A DNA stretch of 64,000 nt from MPNP01 sp965116235 (GTDB taxonomy: Bacteria > Pseudomonadota > Alphaproteobacteria > Rhodobacterales > Rhodobacteraceae). Of this stretch, positions 53,941 to 62,905 are shown in pieces. The notes under the pieces are model-generated. The model saw only the letters and a program-made list of their open reading frames with translations, did not search any database and was not told the DNA's origin. How positions within the stretch are numbered: the stretch's first letter is position 1; the number at the start of each line of letters is the position of its first letter. A program made the translations under genes and the position numbers. The stretch covers positions 248,001 through 312,000 of the forward strand of contig OZ220496.1 in assembly GCA_965116235.1 (NCBI GenBank). Direction: 5' to 3'.

Positions 53941-55218
53941 ATGAAAATGAAAAAGCAGGTTCTTACAATCGCAACGGCCGTTCTTGCAACGGTCACTACA
54001 CCAATCCTTGCGGAGATCAAGATTGGTGCCTCATTGCCCCTGACAGGCGCGTTCTCAATCGCCGGTTCCAAACATGAGCAGGGTTACCAGCTCTGTGTCG
54101 ATCAAATCAACGCACACGGAGGCATCATGGGCCAGCAGATCAAGCTCATCATGTCTGACAACCGCTCTGACCCGGCGACGGCAATCAATCAGTATGAACG
54201 TTTCATCAATGTTGATCAGGTTGATGCGGTGTTCGGTACCTTCTCGTCTCGTTTGAGTTTCCCGGTCGCCAACATACTGGAGAAGAACGGTTTCGTTCAC
54301 CCTCTGCCTGCAGGTGGCGCGCTCCGAATATATACCCAAGGACATCAAAAAGTGTTCTATTTTCAGCCTAACGCGGCTGAGTATGTCGGGGCCACGCTCA
54401 AAGGAATTCTGGAAGATCTGGTGCCTGCCAACGACAAGCCGGCAACTGCAGCAGTGGTGGCCGCCGACGACTTTTTTGCCAACGCTGTCGAGGCTGGACT
54501 TCTGGGCACAAAGGTGATGGACCCGGCTGACGGCAGCGTCGTCGAGGACATGGCTCCCGGTTTTCTCGTCGAGGCCGGGGTTGAGATCGTTTACTCGGAA
54601 AAGTGGCCAGAAGAAGGATTCAACGACTGGCTGACTCTGGCCAACTCCATCAAACGGTCCGGTGCCGAGCTTATTGTTGCACTGACGGCCTCGGCCGAAG
54701 AAGCGGTCCAGATCACCCGTGCACTCAAGACGGTTCGAGCCGAGCCGAAGATGGTTTACTACAGCCAAGGAACGCAATCAGAATTCCTTGAAGGTACAGG
54801 TGATTCGTCAGATTCGGTTCTTGTGCATACATCGTGGCATCCCGCCGCCCCATTTGATGGGCTGCTGGCTGGCCAGCCATACTCCAACCAGGACTTTGTC
54901 GAGGACTTCAAGGCTGCCTATGGCCAAGCCCCAGATGAAGACAGTGCCATCCCCTTCGCCGTGTGCCAGGGAATAGAGCAAGCCATTATCGGAGCCGGTT
55001 CGACGGACAACGATGCGATGGCTGAATGGCTCAAGGCTCGAACAGAAACGGATCCCGTGCGCACGATCCTTGGACGATTTGCCTGGGATGACCGGGGGCT
55101 TCCCGAAGGCAAGCCATTCCTCATGGCACAATGGAATGATGGCGAACTTCAGTTCATCTATCCAACAGATGAATTTGCCGGAGTTCAGACAATGACGTAT
55201 CCGAAGCAAGGATTCTGA
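53941..55218 (+). CDS. Branched-chain-amino-acid-type ABC substrate-binding protein
   Basis: A 425-residue periplasmic protein with a signal peptide (MKKQVLTIATAVLATVTTPI, cleavage after LA) and a Leu/Ile/Val-binding-protein fold: IKIGASLPLTGAFSIAGSKH, YQLCVDQINAHGGIMGQQIK, SDNRSDPATAINQYERFI, DQVDAVFGTFSS, and GAELIVALTASAEEAVQITR. Family members bind amino acids, amides, urea or aromatic acids, so the name does not fix the ligand. CAAGGAGGATG precedes the start with a strong ribosome-binding site. The stop is followed by a strong hairpin at 55230-55258, typical for raising binding-protein mRNA level. Confidence 0.92.
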   Translation: MKMKKQVLTIATAVLATVTTPILAEIKIGASLPLTGAFSIAGSKHEQGYQLCVDQINAHGGIMGQQIKLIMSDNRSDPATAINQYERFINVDQVDAVFGTFSSRLSFPVANILEKNGFVHPLPAGGALRIYTQGHQKVFYFQPNAAEYVGATLKGILEDLVPANDKPATAAVVAADDFFANAVEAGLLGTKVMDPADGSVVEDMAPGFLVEAGVEIVYSEKWPEEGFNDWLTLANSIKRSGAELIVALTASAEEAVQITRALKTVRAEPKMVYYSQGTQSEFLEGTGDSSDSVLVHTSWHPAAPFDGLLAGQPYSNQDFVEDFKAAYGQAPDEDSAIPFAVCQGIEQAIIGAGSTDNDAMAEWLKARTETDPVRTILGRFAWDDRGLPEGKPFLMAQWNDGELQFIYPTDEFAGVQTMTYPKQGF

Positions 55219-55229
55219 AGTCAACCGGT

Positions 55230-55258
55230 TGTCCGCCCCCTGTGTTTGGGGGCGGACA
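55230..55258 (+). promoter_or_regulatory. Strong intercistronic hairpin after the binding-protein gene
   Basis: TGTCCGCCCCC (55230-55240) and GGGGGCGGACA (55248-55258) form a perfect 11-bp stem with a seven-base loop, 12 bp after the binding-protein stop. No T-run follows, so it more likely protects the upstream mRNA from 3' decay or partly attenuates transcription than terminates it fully. Confidence 0.75.
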
Positions 55259-55292
55259 GCCACAAACGCAAACTCGAAGCCAGACGACCTTA

Positions 55293-56036
55293 ATGCTTGA
55301 AGTCAAATACCTCTCAAAGCACTTTGGCGGAATCAAGGCCGTTGACGAATGCAGTTTCGTTGCGGAAGAAGGTCGCATCACGGCTTTAATTGGTCCAAAT
55401 GGAGCAGGCAAGACGACCGCATTCAACTGCATCAGTCGTACAATGACGCCAACGGGTGGTGAAGTTTGGCTGGACGGTGAACGCGCGGACCATCTTCGCC
55501 CGCACCAGATTACGGCTCGAGGTCTTTCCCGCACATTCCAGATTTCCCGCAATCTGGCCGACATGACAGTGCTGGAAAATGTGATCTGCCAGTCAAAAAC
55601 GCGTGGCTGGAGAGACTTGCTCAAGCCGGCCATGAGCACTGACGAGATTGACAAGGCCATTGGCATACTGGATTTTCTAGGCATCACCCGAATCGCTCAT
55701 GAAGACGGCTCCAATCTCAGTTACGGCCAAAAAAAGCTGATGGATTTGGCCGCTCTGTTGATGAGCGATCCGAAAATCATTCTTCTTGACGAGCCGGCCG
55801 GCGGCGTCAATCCAACCTTGCTAGAAGAGATTGTCGGCCATATTCGTCGCCTGAACGAACAAGGCCTCACAGTTCTCATTGTCGAGCACAACATGGACCT
55901 CATCATGCGTCTGTCCAACAAGGTCGTTGTCATGGCACAGGGACGCGTCATTGCCGATGGCACTCCCGAAGAGGTTCAAAACGACCCCAAAGTGTTGGAG
56001 GCCTATCTCGGTGGAGCCACTGAGGGCAACGAATGA
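55293..56036 (+). CDS. ABC transporter ATP-binding protein, LivG type
   Basis: From ATG 55293 the product has 247 residues: Walker A GPNGAGKTT, the Q-loop segment GLSRTFQISRNLADMTVLEN, the signature NLSYGQKKLMDL, Walker B IILLDEPAGGVNP and the switch His in LIVEHNMDLIM. The C-terminal GTPEEVQNDPKVLEAYLG is typical of LivG. The frame can be read from 55242, but this start would lie in the hairpin region. It overlaps livF by four bases and energises import with LivF. Confidence 0.92.
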   Translation: MLEVKYLSKHFGGIKAVDECSFVAEEGRITALIGPNGAGKTTAFNCISRTMTPTGGEVWLDGERADHLRPHQITARGLSRTFQISRNLADMTVLENVICQSKTRGWRDLLKPAMSTDEIDKAIGILDFLGITRIAHEDGSNLSYGQKKLMDLAALLMSDPKIILLDEPAGGVNPTLLEEIVGHIRRLNEQGLTVLIVEHNMDLIMRLSNKVVVMAQGRVIADGTPEEVQNDPKVLEAYLGGATEGNE

Positions 56037-56761
56037 GTTCCTTGCTTGATGTGACTGGGGTGGTGGCCGGCTACGGTGATGGTCCGCCCATTCTCAACGG
56101 GGCCGGTTTGTCTGTCCATCCGGGCAAGGTACATTGCATCATAGGTCCGAATGGGGCAGGCAAGTCTACTTTGCTGAAAGCCATTGTCGGCATGTTGAAA
56201 TTGCGCGAGGGTGATGTACGGTTCAAGGGCAAGAGCCTCAAGGGACTTCGACCGGACCAGATCCTCCGGCAGGGGATATGCTTTGTGCCCCAGGAGAGGG
56301 CCCTTTTTCCAAAAATGACCGTACGAGAAAATCTTCGCATGGGCGGATATTCCATTGCCGACGAATCTTACCTCGATCAGAGAATCGGTGAAATCGAGGA
56401 ACAGTTTCCGATCCTGAAAGAACGACATAACCAGCGTGCCGGTACCATGTCCGGAGGACAGCAGCAGATACTTGCCATGGCCAGAACCATGATTCTCAAG
56501 CCCGAAATCGTCATGCTGGACGAACCCTCCCTTGGCCTGGCGCCAAAGATTGTTCGTGAGATCTTTCAGGTCATACAGGTCATGGCCAACGAGGGAATCA
56601 CATTGATCCTAGTTGAGCAAAACGCCCTCATGGGGCTTAAACACTCCGACTGGGGTTACGTTTTGGACTTGGGGCGCAGCCTGTTCGAAGGCCCAGCCAA
56701 GGAAGTCCTTGCAGACCCTCGCATACAGGAACTCTATCTGGGAGGCAGAAAGGATCAATAA
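56033..56761 (+). CDS. ABC transporter ATP-binding protein, LivF type
   Basis: A 242-residue ATPase with Walker A GPNGAGKST, the Q-loop region GICFVPQERALFPKMTVREN, signature AGTMSGGQQQILAMARTM, Walker B IVMLDEPSLGLAP and LILVEQNA. This is the second nucleotide-binding subunit of Liv-type importers. Four-base overlap with LivG upstream and one-base overlap with LivH downstream indicate a single coupled translation unit. Confidence 0.92.
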   Translation: MSSLLDVTGVVAGYGDGPPILNGAGLSVHPGKVHCIIGPNGAGKSTLLKAIVGMLKLREGDVRFKGKSLKGLRPDQILRQGICFVPQERALFPKMTVRENLRMGGYSIADESYLDQRIGEIEEQFPILKERHNQRAGTMSGGQQQILAMARTMILKPEIVMLDEPSLGLAPKIVREIFQVIQVMANEGITLILVEQNALMGLKHSDWGYVLDLGRSLFEGPAKEVLADPRIQELYLGGRKDQ

Positions 56762-57639
56762 TGGCACTCTTGACGCAATCCTTGATTCTCGGCCTCGCTC
56801 TTGGTGGTGTCTACGCGCTCATGGGTTCTGGGTTGAGCCTGATATTCGGAGTCATGCGAATCGTTAATTTGGCCCATCCTTCACTGATCATGATCGGCGC
56901 GTATGTTGCCTATTGGGCATTTCGCCTCGCCGGTGTCGATCCTATGATCATGCTGCCTGTTGCCGCTGCTCTTCTCGCTTGTACCGGTGCCGTGCTCTAT
57001 CGATTTGTATTCGAACGTGAAGCTCGCTCGGCCAAGTATTCCGAAATGACCGTACTGCTGACATTTGCCTTGGCCATGGTGGTGGAGGGTCTGCTTGGAA
57101 CCGCCTTTACAAACACCCAGCGAATTACCTCTCCCGATTATGCCACCGATGCCTTTTTTGTGGGAAGCATCTTTATTCCGAAAGGCCAGCTGTTTGCTTC
57201 GATAACCTCGATCATCATCATCTCTGCCTTGGCCCTGTTTCTGAAACATTCGCGGCTTGGTTACGCCATTCGCGCAACGACTGAAAACCGCGAAGCGGCC
57301 GAACTCCTGGGTGTCAACGTCAATCGAGTCGGGCTAATCAGTTTCGCGATTGGAGTCGGCCTGGCCGGAGCGGCCGGCACCTTGGTCTCCTTTCTGATTT
57401 CGTTCTTCCCGTCAAAGCACTGGGAATGGATCGTCATCCTGATGTCACTTGTCGTTCTTGGCGGAATGGGCTCCATCCTGGGCACGGTCTTGGGTGCCTT
57501 TATGCTCTCCACGGTTGCCGCCTTGGTGGGCACCTACTTTGGTGCCACCTGGTCGACGTTGACATTCTTCATTGCCTTGTTCGTCGTCCTGCTGGTTCGG
57601 CCACAGGGGCTATTCGGCGAACGCCCGGAACTGATCTAA
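56761..57639 (+). CDS. ABC transporter permease, LivH type
   Basis: A 292-residue permease, very hydrophobic, starting LLTQSLILGLALGGVYALMG then LIFGVMRIVNLAHPSLIMIG, the classic LivH opening. AIRATTENREAAELLGVNVN is the cytoplasmic coupling loop, and VVLGGMGSILGTVLGAFMLS near the end is conserved. It forms the channel with LivM. Start and stop overlap both neighbours by one base. Confidence 0.92.
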   Translation: MALLTQSLILGLALGGVYALMGSGLSLIFGVMRIVNLAHPSLIMIGAYVAYWAFRLAGVDPMIMLPVAAALLACTGAVLYRFVFEREARSAKYSEMTVLLTFALAMVVEGLLGTAFTNTQRITSPDYATDAFFVGSIFIPKGQLFASITSIIIISALALFLKHSRLGYAIRATTENREAAELLGVNVNRVGLISFAIGVGLAGAAGTLVSFLISFFPSKHWEWIVILMSLVVLGGMGSILGTVLGAFMLSTVAALVGTYFGATWSTLTFFIALFVVLLVRPQGLFGERPELI

Positions 57640-58670
57640 TGGCCGAGCTTGCGACAGACGAAATTTTAGCGGCACGCGAGCAGTACAACAAGAGCATCGC
57701 GATTGCCGCCAACCAGAAGCGGAGCGTATGGTTTCCGCTGCTGGTTCTGGCGCTGGTTCTGGCGCTCCCTGCCCTGCAGCTTGTCGGCAATTTCAACTAC
57801 GTCATCCACTTGATGCTGTACACCGCATGTTATGTGGTCATGGCCTCGGGCTGGAACATACTTGGGGGATACACCGGATATATTTCGCTCGGTCATAACG
57901 TCTTTTTTGCCATTGGCGGCTATTGCGCCGGAATGGCATTTGCCCGCCTGGGCGTGTCGACGATTGTTCTGGCTCCGCTGGCTGGCTTCGTGGCCGGTCT
58001 CATCGGATATTGCATCGGCCTGGTGACACTGCGGGTCAGAGGGCCGTCATTCATCATTTCTTCACTCGCGCTGGTGATGATTTTTCGTATCGTCTTTGAA
58101 AACTGGGAGTTTATCGGTGGTGCTGGCGGTGTTGCCTTGCCGGCCAACGATCTCCCGGTGCAATGGGCCAAGCTGCCCTATTATTACGCTTTCATGGTGA
58201 TGGCCGCACTCACCGTCTGGGTCAGCTATCGGATCAAGCATTCCAAGTTCGGCCTGGGATTGCGGGCCATTTCCAAAGACGAGATCAAGGCCGAAAGCTC
58301 CGGCATCAACACCCGGCTTTACAAAGTGCTGGCATTCGCCGTGTCCGCCTTCTTTGTCGGCATGGCCGGCGCGGTCTGGGGCGAGTATCTGACCTATATC
58401 CGCCCGAACATTTTTCTGACCATACTGATTTCTGTCAACATGGTTCTCATGTGTGTGCTTGGGGGCAAGGGAACCGTCGCCGGGCCAGTGATCGGAGCGG
58501 TGATGATCATTGCCTTCAATGAAATTTTCGTTGCAACCCTCGGAGCGTCCGAAATCAACATACTTGCAACGGGTCTGATCATGATGCTGACGCTGATTTT
58601 CTTTCCGCTTGGAATTGTCGGCACGCTTGCCAAGTACAAACGCCTTCCGCAATTCCTGAATTGGGACTAG
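57639..58670 (+). CDS. ABC transporter permease, LivM type
   Basis: From ATG 57639, which shares a base with the LivH stop, this permease has 343 residues: a polar N-terminus, YTACYVVMASGWNILGGYTG, YISLGHNVFFAIGGYCAGMA, the loop GLGLRAISKDEIKAESSGIN, and MCVLGGKGTVAGPVIGAVMI. These are LivM signatures. The longer frame from 57426 overlaps livH and is not used. Confidence 0.92.
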   Translation: MAELATDEILAAREQYNKSIAIAANQKRSVWFPLLVLALVLALPALQLVGNFNYVIHLMLYTACYVVMASGWNILGGYTGYISLGHNVFFAIGGYCAGMAFARLGVSTIVLAPLAGFVAGLIGYCIGLVTLRVRGPSFIISSLALVMIFRIVFENWEFIGGAGGVALPANDLPVQWAKLPYYYAFMVMAALTVWVSYRIKHSKFGLGLRAISKDEIKAESSGINTRLYKVLAFAVSAFFVGMAGAVWGEYLTYIRPNIFLTILISVNMVLMCVLGGKGTVAGPVIGAVMIIAFNEIFVATLGASEINILATGLIMMLTLIFFPLGIVGTLAKYKRLPQFLNWD

Positions 58671-58673
58671 ACC

Positions 58674-59456
58674 ATGGTTGAATTCATTCTTTACAACGCG
58701 CCGCAGTCCACGTGCAGCCAACGGGTACGATATTCACTCAACGCCAAAGGAATTGCCTTTGAGGAACACAAGCTTGACCTGTTCTCAGGCGATCAGCTGA
58801 AACCGGAGTATCTTGCAATCAATCCCAATGGTGTTGTTCCGACGCTCATTCACAACGAGGCAGCAGTCATCGACAGTGCCGTAATCCTGGAGTATCTGGA
58901 AGACACTCGTTCCGACAGCCCCTCCTTCAGGCCAAGCGACCCGATTGCCATCGCTAACATGCGGGCCAAAATGCGGTTCATTGACGAGGTGCCAACCCCT
59001 GCCATTCGAGTGCCATCATACAATCTCGCCTTCCTGCCGCATTTTCAGTCAATGACTGAAGCCGAGTTCCAGGACCTGTGTGAAAGCAAGCCGCTACGCA
59101 GGGAGTTTCTCATGAAAATGGGGCGTACAGGATTTCCAGAAAAGGATATGAATGAGGCTCTGACCCGACTGCAGAGAGGCATTGAAAGAATGGCCGAATG
59201 GCTTGATGACGCCGGTGGGCCATGGCTGGCGGGCAAGGCACTGTCACTGGCCGACATCGCGATCATGCCCGTGATCGTACGCATGGATGACATCAATCTG
59301 GGCCATTTATGGAATGCCTGGCCGTCGATCGGGGAATGGCTTGAACGAATTCAAGACACTCCGCCGTTCCGTGCTACCTACTACAACGGGTCGCTTCTTA
59401 CAGAGAAATATCCCCACCTGAAACAACTGAGGAATAATGCATGCAATCCGACTTGA
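58674..59456 (+). CDS. Glutathione S-transferase-family protein
   Basis: A 260-residue protein with an N-terminal thioredoxin-like domain (FILYNAPQSTCSQRVRYSLN, then LAINPNGVVPTLIHN and AVIDSAVILEYLEDT, the glutathione-binding ES/DS motif) and an all-helical C-terminal domain ending with LAGKALSLADIAIMPVI. The active residue is probably the Ser or Cys in STCSQR. Length and features are compatible with beta-etherase- or dehalogenase-like GSTs that act in catabolic pathways. It starts three bases after livM, so it is part of the same operon and may attack an ether, epoxide or similar bond in the imported substrate; this is inference. Confidence 0.85.
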   Translation: MVEFILYNAPQSTCSQRVRYSLNAKGIAFEEHKLDLFSGDQLKPEYLAINPNGVVPTLIHNEAAVIDSAVILEYLEDTRSDSPSFRPSDPIAIANMRAKMRFIDEVPTPAIRVPSYNLAFLPHFQSMTEAEFQDLCESKPLRREFLMKMGRTGFPEKDMNEALTRLQRGIERMAEWLDDAGGPWLAGKALSLADIAIMPVIVRMDDINLGHLWNAWPSIGEWLERIQDTPPFRATYYNGSLLTEKYPHLKQLRNNACNPT

Positions 59457-59582
59457 ATTTTGGTCAATCCGCTGTATCACTTCGGAAGGGCAGCGGTTTG
59501 AATCTTTCTGCCTTCAACATGAAAGCAGGCACAGTTTTCTGTTCACTGGCGCGTTAACTCGACAAGACAAAGGAAATGACAC

Positions 59583-60881
59583 ATGAACCGAGCTCTTACC
59601 CCCAATGTGCTGGGACCCGCGGACCTGGAGCCGCATTGGAATTGGCAAGGTCGACTTCCGACCTGGGGTCACACCAATACCGACTTTGAACGCCGAGTGG
59701 ATTTTGACCGCCTGCGTCGCTATCGGCTGTCGCGCGCTCGCAAGGCGCTTCAGGAAAGTGACTGCGGATCACTGCTGCTTTTTGACGTCAATAACATCCG
59801 CTACGTTTCCGGGACAAAAATTGGCGAATGGGAGCGCGACAAGATGTGTCGCTTCTGCTTGCTGACCGGTGACGATTCCCCCTATGTCTGGGATTTTGGA
59901 TCGGCCGCCGTCCACCACCGAATGTACTCGGACTGGCTTCTTCCCGATCACTGCCGTGCCGGCGTCGTTGGCATGCGTGGAACCATCCCGCCGAGTTTTG
60001 GCTTGATGAAGCGTTATGCTGAAGAAATTGCCGACCTCATTCGCCAAGCTGGCATGGCAGACATGCCCGTTGGTGTCGATTATGCGGAAACAGCCATGTT
60101 TTTCGCCCTTCAGGAGACAGGCTTGAAACTGGTTGACGGGCAGCAAACCATGCTGTCGGCACGCGAAATCAAGAACTGGGACGAGATCCAGCTACTGACA
60201 CAAGCGGCCAGCATGGTGGACGGAACCTATCACATGATTTACGAAAACCTGAGGCCCGGAATACGCGAAAACGACATTGTGGCTCTGGCCAACAAGATGC
60301 TCTATGAGATGGGCAGCGATGATGTCGAAGCGATCAATGCCATCTCCGGTGAACGGTGCAATCCGCACCCGCACAATTTCACCGACCGTTATTTCAGACC
60401 TGGCGACCAGGCATTCTTCGACATTCTGCAATCCTATCAAGGGTACCGGACGTGCTATTACCGCACATTCAACATTGGTCGCGCAACCCCCTCGCAGCAT
60501 GACGCCTACACCAAGGCTCGCGAATGGCTTGATGCCGCCATCCAGGCCATCAAGCCCGGTGTGACAACAGACAAGGTTGCAAAGCTGTGGCCCACCGCAC
60601 AAGACATAGGCTTTCCCAATGAACTGGCGGCGTTCGGCCTACAATTTGGCCATGGCCTAGGCTTGGCACTCCATGAACGACCCATCATCAGCCGTGCTGT
60701 CAGCCTTGACAATCCCATGGAAATACGTACCGGCATGGTGTTTGCACTGGAAACCTATTGTCCCGCCGAGGATGGCTTTTCCGCTGCTCGAATTGAAGAG
60801 GAGGTTGTCGTGACCGACACCGGCTGCGAGGTTATTTCTCTTTTCCCTGCTGAAGAGCTGCCTATCGCCAATCGCTATTAG
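59583..60881 (+). CDS. M24 (creatinase/Xaa-Pro peptidase-fold) hydrolase with an altered metal site
   Basis: A 432-residue pita-bread protein with a creatinase N-terminal domain (about 30-190: LLLFDVNNIRYVSGTKIGEW is typical) and an M24 catalytic domain. The metal ligands are visible as FFDILQSYQGYRTCYYRTF, where Asp280 is kept but the usual second Asp is Cys291, then FGHGLGLALHERP (His357), VFALETYCP (Glu390) and ARIEEEVVV (Glu405). Creatinase-type M24 enzymes without all metal ligands hydrolyse C-N bonds or have lyase activities; DddP is another non-peptidase relative. A peptidase role is doubtful. AAAGGAAATG precedes the start. It follows the GST gene by about 125 bp in the same operon. 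Confidence 0.8.
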   Translation: MNRALTPNVLGPADLEPHWNWQGRLPTWGHTNTDFERRVDFDRLRRYRLSRARKALQESDCGSLLLFDVNNIRYVSGTKIGEWERDKMCRFCLLTGDDSPYVWDFGSAAVHHRMYSDWLLPDHCRAGVVGMRGTIPPSFGLMKRYAEEIADLIRQAGMADMPVGVDYAETAMFFALQETGLKLVDGQQTMLSAREIKNWDEIQLLTQAASMVDGTYHMIYENLRPGIRENDIVALANKMLYEMGSDDVEAINAISGERCNPHPHNFTDRYFRPGDQAFFDILQSYQGYRTCYYRTFNIGRATPSQHDAYTKAREWLDAAIQAIKPGVTTDKVAKLWPTAQDIGFPNELAAFGLQFGHGLGLALHERPIISRAVSLDNPMEIRTGMVFALETYCPAEDGFSAARIEEEVVVTDTGCEVISLFPAEELPIANRY

Positions 60882-60890
60882 AGACACTTG

Positions 60891-61910
60891 ATGACAACGA
60901 CAGAACAAAGCAATGCGGAGCGTTATCTGCACATGTATCGAAAGATGGTCCGTATCCGTGCTTTCGAAGAAAATGCGAACCAGCTGTATCTGAATGCAAA
61001 AATGCCGGGCCTGACGCACATGTACGTTGGTCAGGAAGCAGTCGCGGTCGGCATATGCGAAGCGTTGGAAAACCGCGATCGTATTACCTCAACTCATCGT
61101 GGACACGGACACTGCCTGGCCAAGGGGGCAGAATTCCGGGAAATGTTCTGCGAATTGCTTGGCAAGGCGGAAGGCTATTGCGGTGGGAAAGGCGGTTCAA
61201 TGCATATCGCCGATCAAGACAATGGCAATCTTGGTGCCAACGCCATCGTTGGAGGATCAATGGGCATTGCCACTGGTGCCGCGCTGTCGGCAAAGCTGCT
61301 TGGCACCAATGGCGTCACGGTCTGTTTTTTCGGTGATGGTGCCACAGCCCAAGGGCTTTGGTATGAAGTCATGAATATGGCCGCCCTTTGGCAATTGCCG
61401 ATCATCTATGCTTGCGAGAACAACGGGTATTCCGAATACACTCCCACGGCCGAGGTTGCGGCTGGATCATTGAAAGCCCGAGCGGAAGCGTTTGGCATAG
61501 AATCGCATGGCGTTGATGGTCAAGATGTTCTGGCGGTGCACAATCTCACCCAAGGACTGGTCAATCGACTGAGAAACGGCGAGGGACCGTTTTTCATGGA
61601 ACTGGAAACATACAGATTCCACGGGCATCATGTCGGTGACATCAACCGCAGCTACTATCGTTCAAAGGATGAAGAGGTATCGTGGCAGGCAGGTCGTGAT
61701 CCGATCGCGAATTTTGGCCAGTGGCTGGTGAACCAAGACATCGCAAATTCTGAAGAGCTTGCTGCAGTTGTTCAAGGGATTCACGAGGACGCCGAGGCGG
61801 CTGTCCGTTATGCTCTTGACGCACCGTATCCGGATCCTGATGAAGCCGATACCCACGTCTTTGCCGGCGTGGATCACGCCCTGCCCTACATCCATGGAGG
61901 TCGGGCATGA
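60891..61910 (+). CDS. TPP-dependent dehydrogenase E1 component, alpha subunit
   Basis: A 339-residue E1-alpha of the pyruvate/acetoin/branched-chain 2-oxoacid dehydrogenase class. It has FEENANQLYLNAKMPGLTHM, VGQEAVAVGICEAL, TSTHRGHGHCLAKGAE, GKGGSMHIADQDNGNLGANA, and the TPP motif FFGDGATAQG...CENNGY (about 147-180). The late stretch FHGHHVGDINRSYYRSKDEE resembles the phosphorylation-loop region. ATG 60891 was chosen; a TTG just before it opens the frame. It overlaps E1-beta by four bases. Together E1 subunits decarboxylate or cleave a 2-oxo compound and load the lipoyl arm of E2. Confidence 0.92.
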   Translation: MTTTEQSNAERYLHMYRKMVRIRAFEENANQLYLNAKMPGLTHMYVGQEAVAVGICEALENRDRITSTHRGHGHCLAKGAEFREMFCELLGKAEGYCGGKGGSMHIADQDNGNLGANAIVGGSMGIATGAALSAKLLGTNGVTVCFFGDGATAQGLWYEVMNMAALWQLPIIYACENNGYSEYTPTAEVAAGSLKARAEAFGIESHGVDGQDVLAVHNLTQGLVNRLRNGEGPFFMELETYRFHGHHVGDINRSYYRSKDEEVSWQAGRDPIANFGQWLVNQDIANSEELAAVVQGIHEDAEAAVRYALDAPYPDPDEADTHVFAGVDHALPYIHGGRA

Positions 61911-62905
61911 GCCGTGAAATCACACACGCCAAGGCCGTCAACGAGGCCATCGCTGAAGAAATGCGGCGAGACCCTGCAGTCATCCTGCTTGGTGAGGATG
62001 TGGCCGAAGCAGGCACCCCTTTCAAGGTCTTGTCGGGACTGGTCGAGGAGTTCGGAACCGAGCGGGTTGTTGATACACCGATCGCCGAACCGGGCTTCAT
62101 GGGTATAGCGGTTGGTGCGGCCATGACCGGTCTACGGCCTATCGTCGATATCATGTTTGGGGATTTTCTGTATTTGATCATGGACCAGCTTTGCAATCAG
62201 GCTGCAAAGACTCACTACATGTCCGGAGGAAAACTGAAGGTCCCTCTCGTTGTTCGAACCAACCTTGGTGCGACACGCCGTTCGGCGGCTCAACACAGCC
62301 AATCTCTCCATGCATTGGTGGCACATGTTCCAGGCTTGAAGGTGGCTTTGCCGGCAACACCCTTCGAGGCAAAGGGACTTATGAAGACAGCCATTCGGGA
62401 CGACAACCCAGTCGTAATCTTCGAGGACAAGCTGAGTTACCAGATGAAGGGCGATGTGCCTGAAGAGGAGTATCTCATTGAATTTGGCACGGCCAATCGA
62501 CTTCTTGAAGGCACTGACGTAACTTTGGTGGGAACGTCCTCAATGGTTCAGACATGCCAGAAAGCGGCCGATCTGTTGAGCCAGGAAGACATCTCTGCTG
62601 AAGTGATAGACCCACGAACAATTGTGCCGCTTGACGAAGCCGCCATTCTTGGCAGCGTAAAAAAAACCTCCCGTGCCATAGTCGTTGACGAAGGTCATCA
62701 GAATTTTGGCGTCACGGCAGAGATTGCCGCACGAATTGCCGAAAAGGCATTTTATCATTTGGACGCACCCGTAATACGAATGGGCGCAATGGATGTTCCT
62801 GTACCATTCTCTCCTGTTCTTGAGGACTTGACCGTGCCGACTCCTGAGGCTGTTGCCGAGAATGCCCGACGTATCTGCAGAGGAGAAATGGTGCATGCCC
62901 CATGA
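61907..62905 (+). CDS. TPP-dependent dehydrogenase E1 component, beta subunit
   Basis: A 332-residue E1-beta with the transketolase pyrimidine-binding domain (ITHAKAVNEAIAEEMRRDPA, GEDVAEAGTPFKV, VVDTPIAEPGFMGIAVGAAM) and a C-terminal transketolase domain (VEVIDPRTIVPLDEAAI-like: SAEVIDPRTIVPLDEAA, then IVVDEGHQNFGVTAEIA). The partner of E1-alpha in a heterotetramer. Overlaps of four bases upstream and 11 bases downstream (with E2) show a coupled three-gene block. No E3 (dihydrolipoamide dehydrogenase) gene is seen before the window ends. Confidence 0.92.
   Translation: MSREITHAKAVNEAIAEEMRRDPAVILLGEDVAEAGTPFKVLSGLVEEFGTERVVDTPIAEPGFMGIAVGAAMTGLRPIVDIMFGDFLYLIMDQLCNQAAKTHYMSGGKLKVPLVVRTNLGATRRSAAQHSQSLHALVAHVPGLKVALPATPFEAKGLMKTAIRDDNPVVIFEDKLSYQMKGDVPEEEYLIEFGTANRLLEGTDVTLVGTSSMVQTCQKAADLLSQEDISAEVIDPRTIVPLDEAAILGSVKKTSRAIVVDEGHQNFGVTAEIAARIAEKAFYHLDAPVIRMGAMDVPVPFSPVLEDLTVPTPEAVAENARRICRGEMVHAP

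Noticed and set aside
59583..60881. Calling the M24 protein DddP (DMSP lyase)
   Set aside because: Only the general fold agrees; DddP keeps the Asp that is Cys291 here and the N-terminal region differs.
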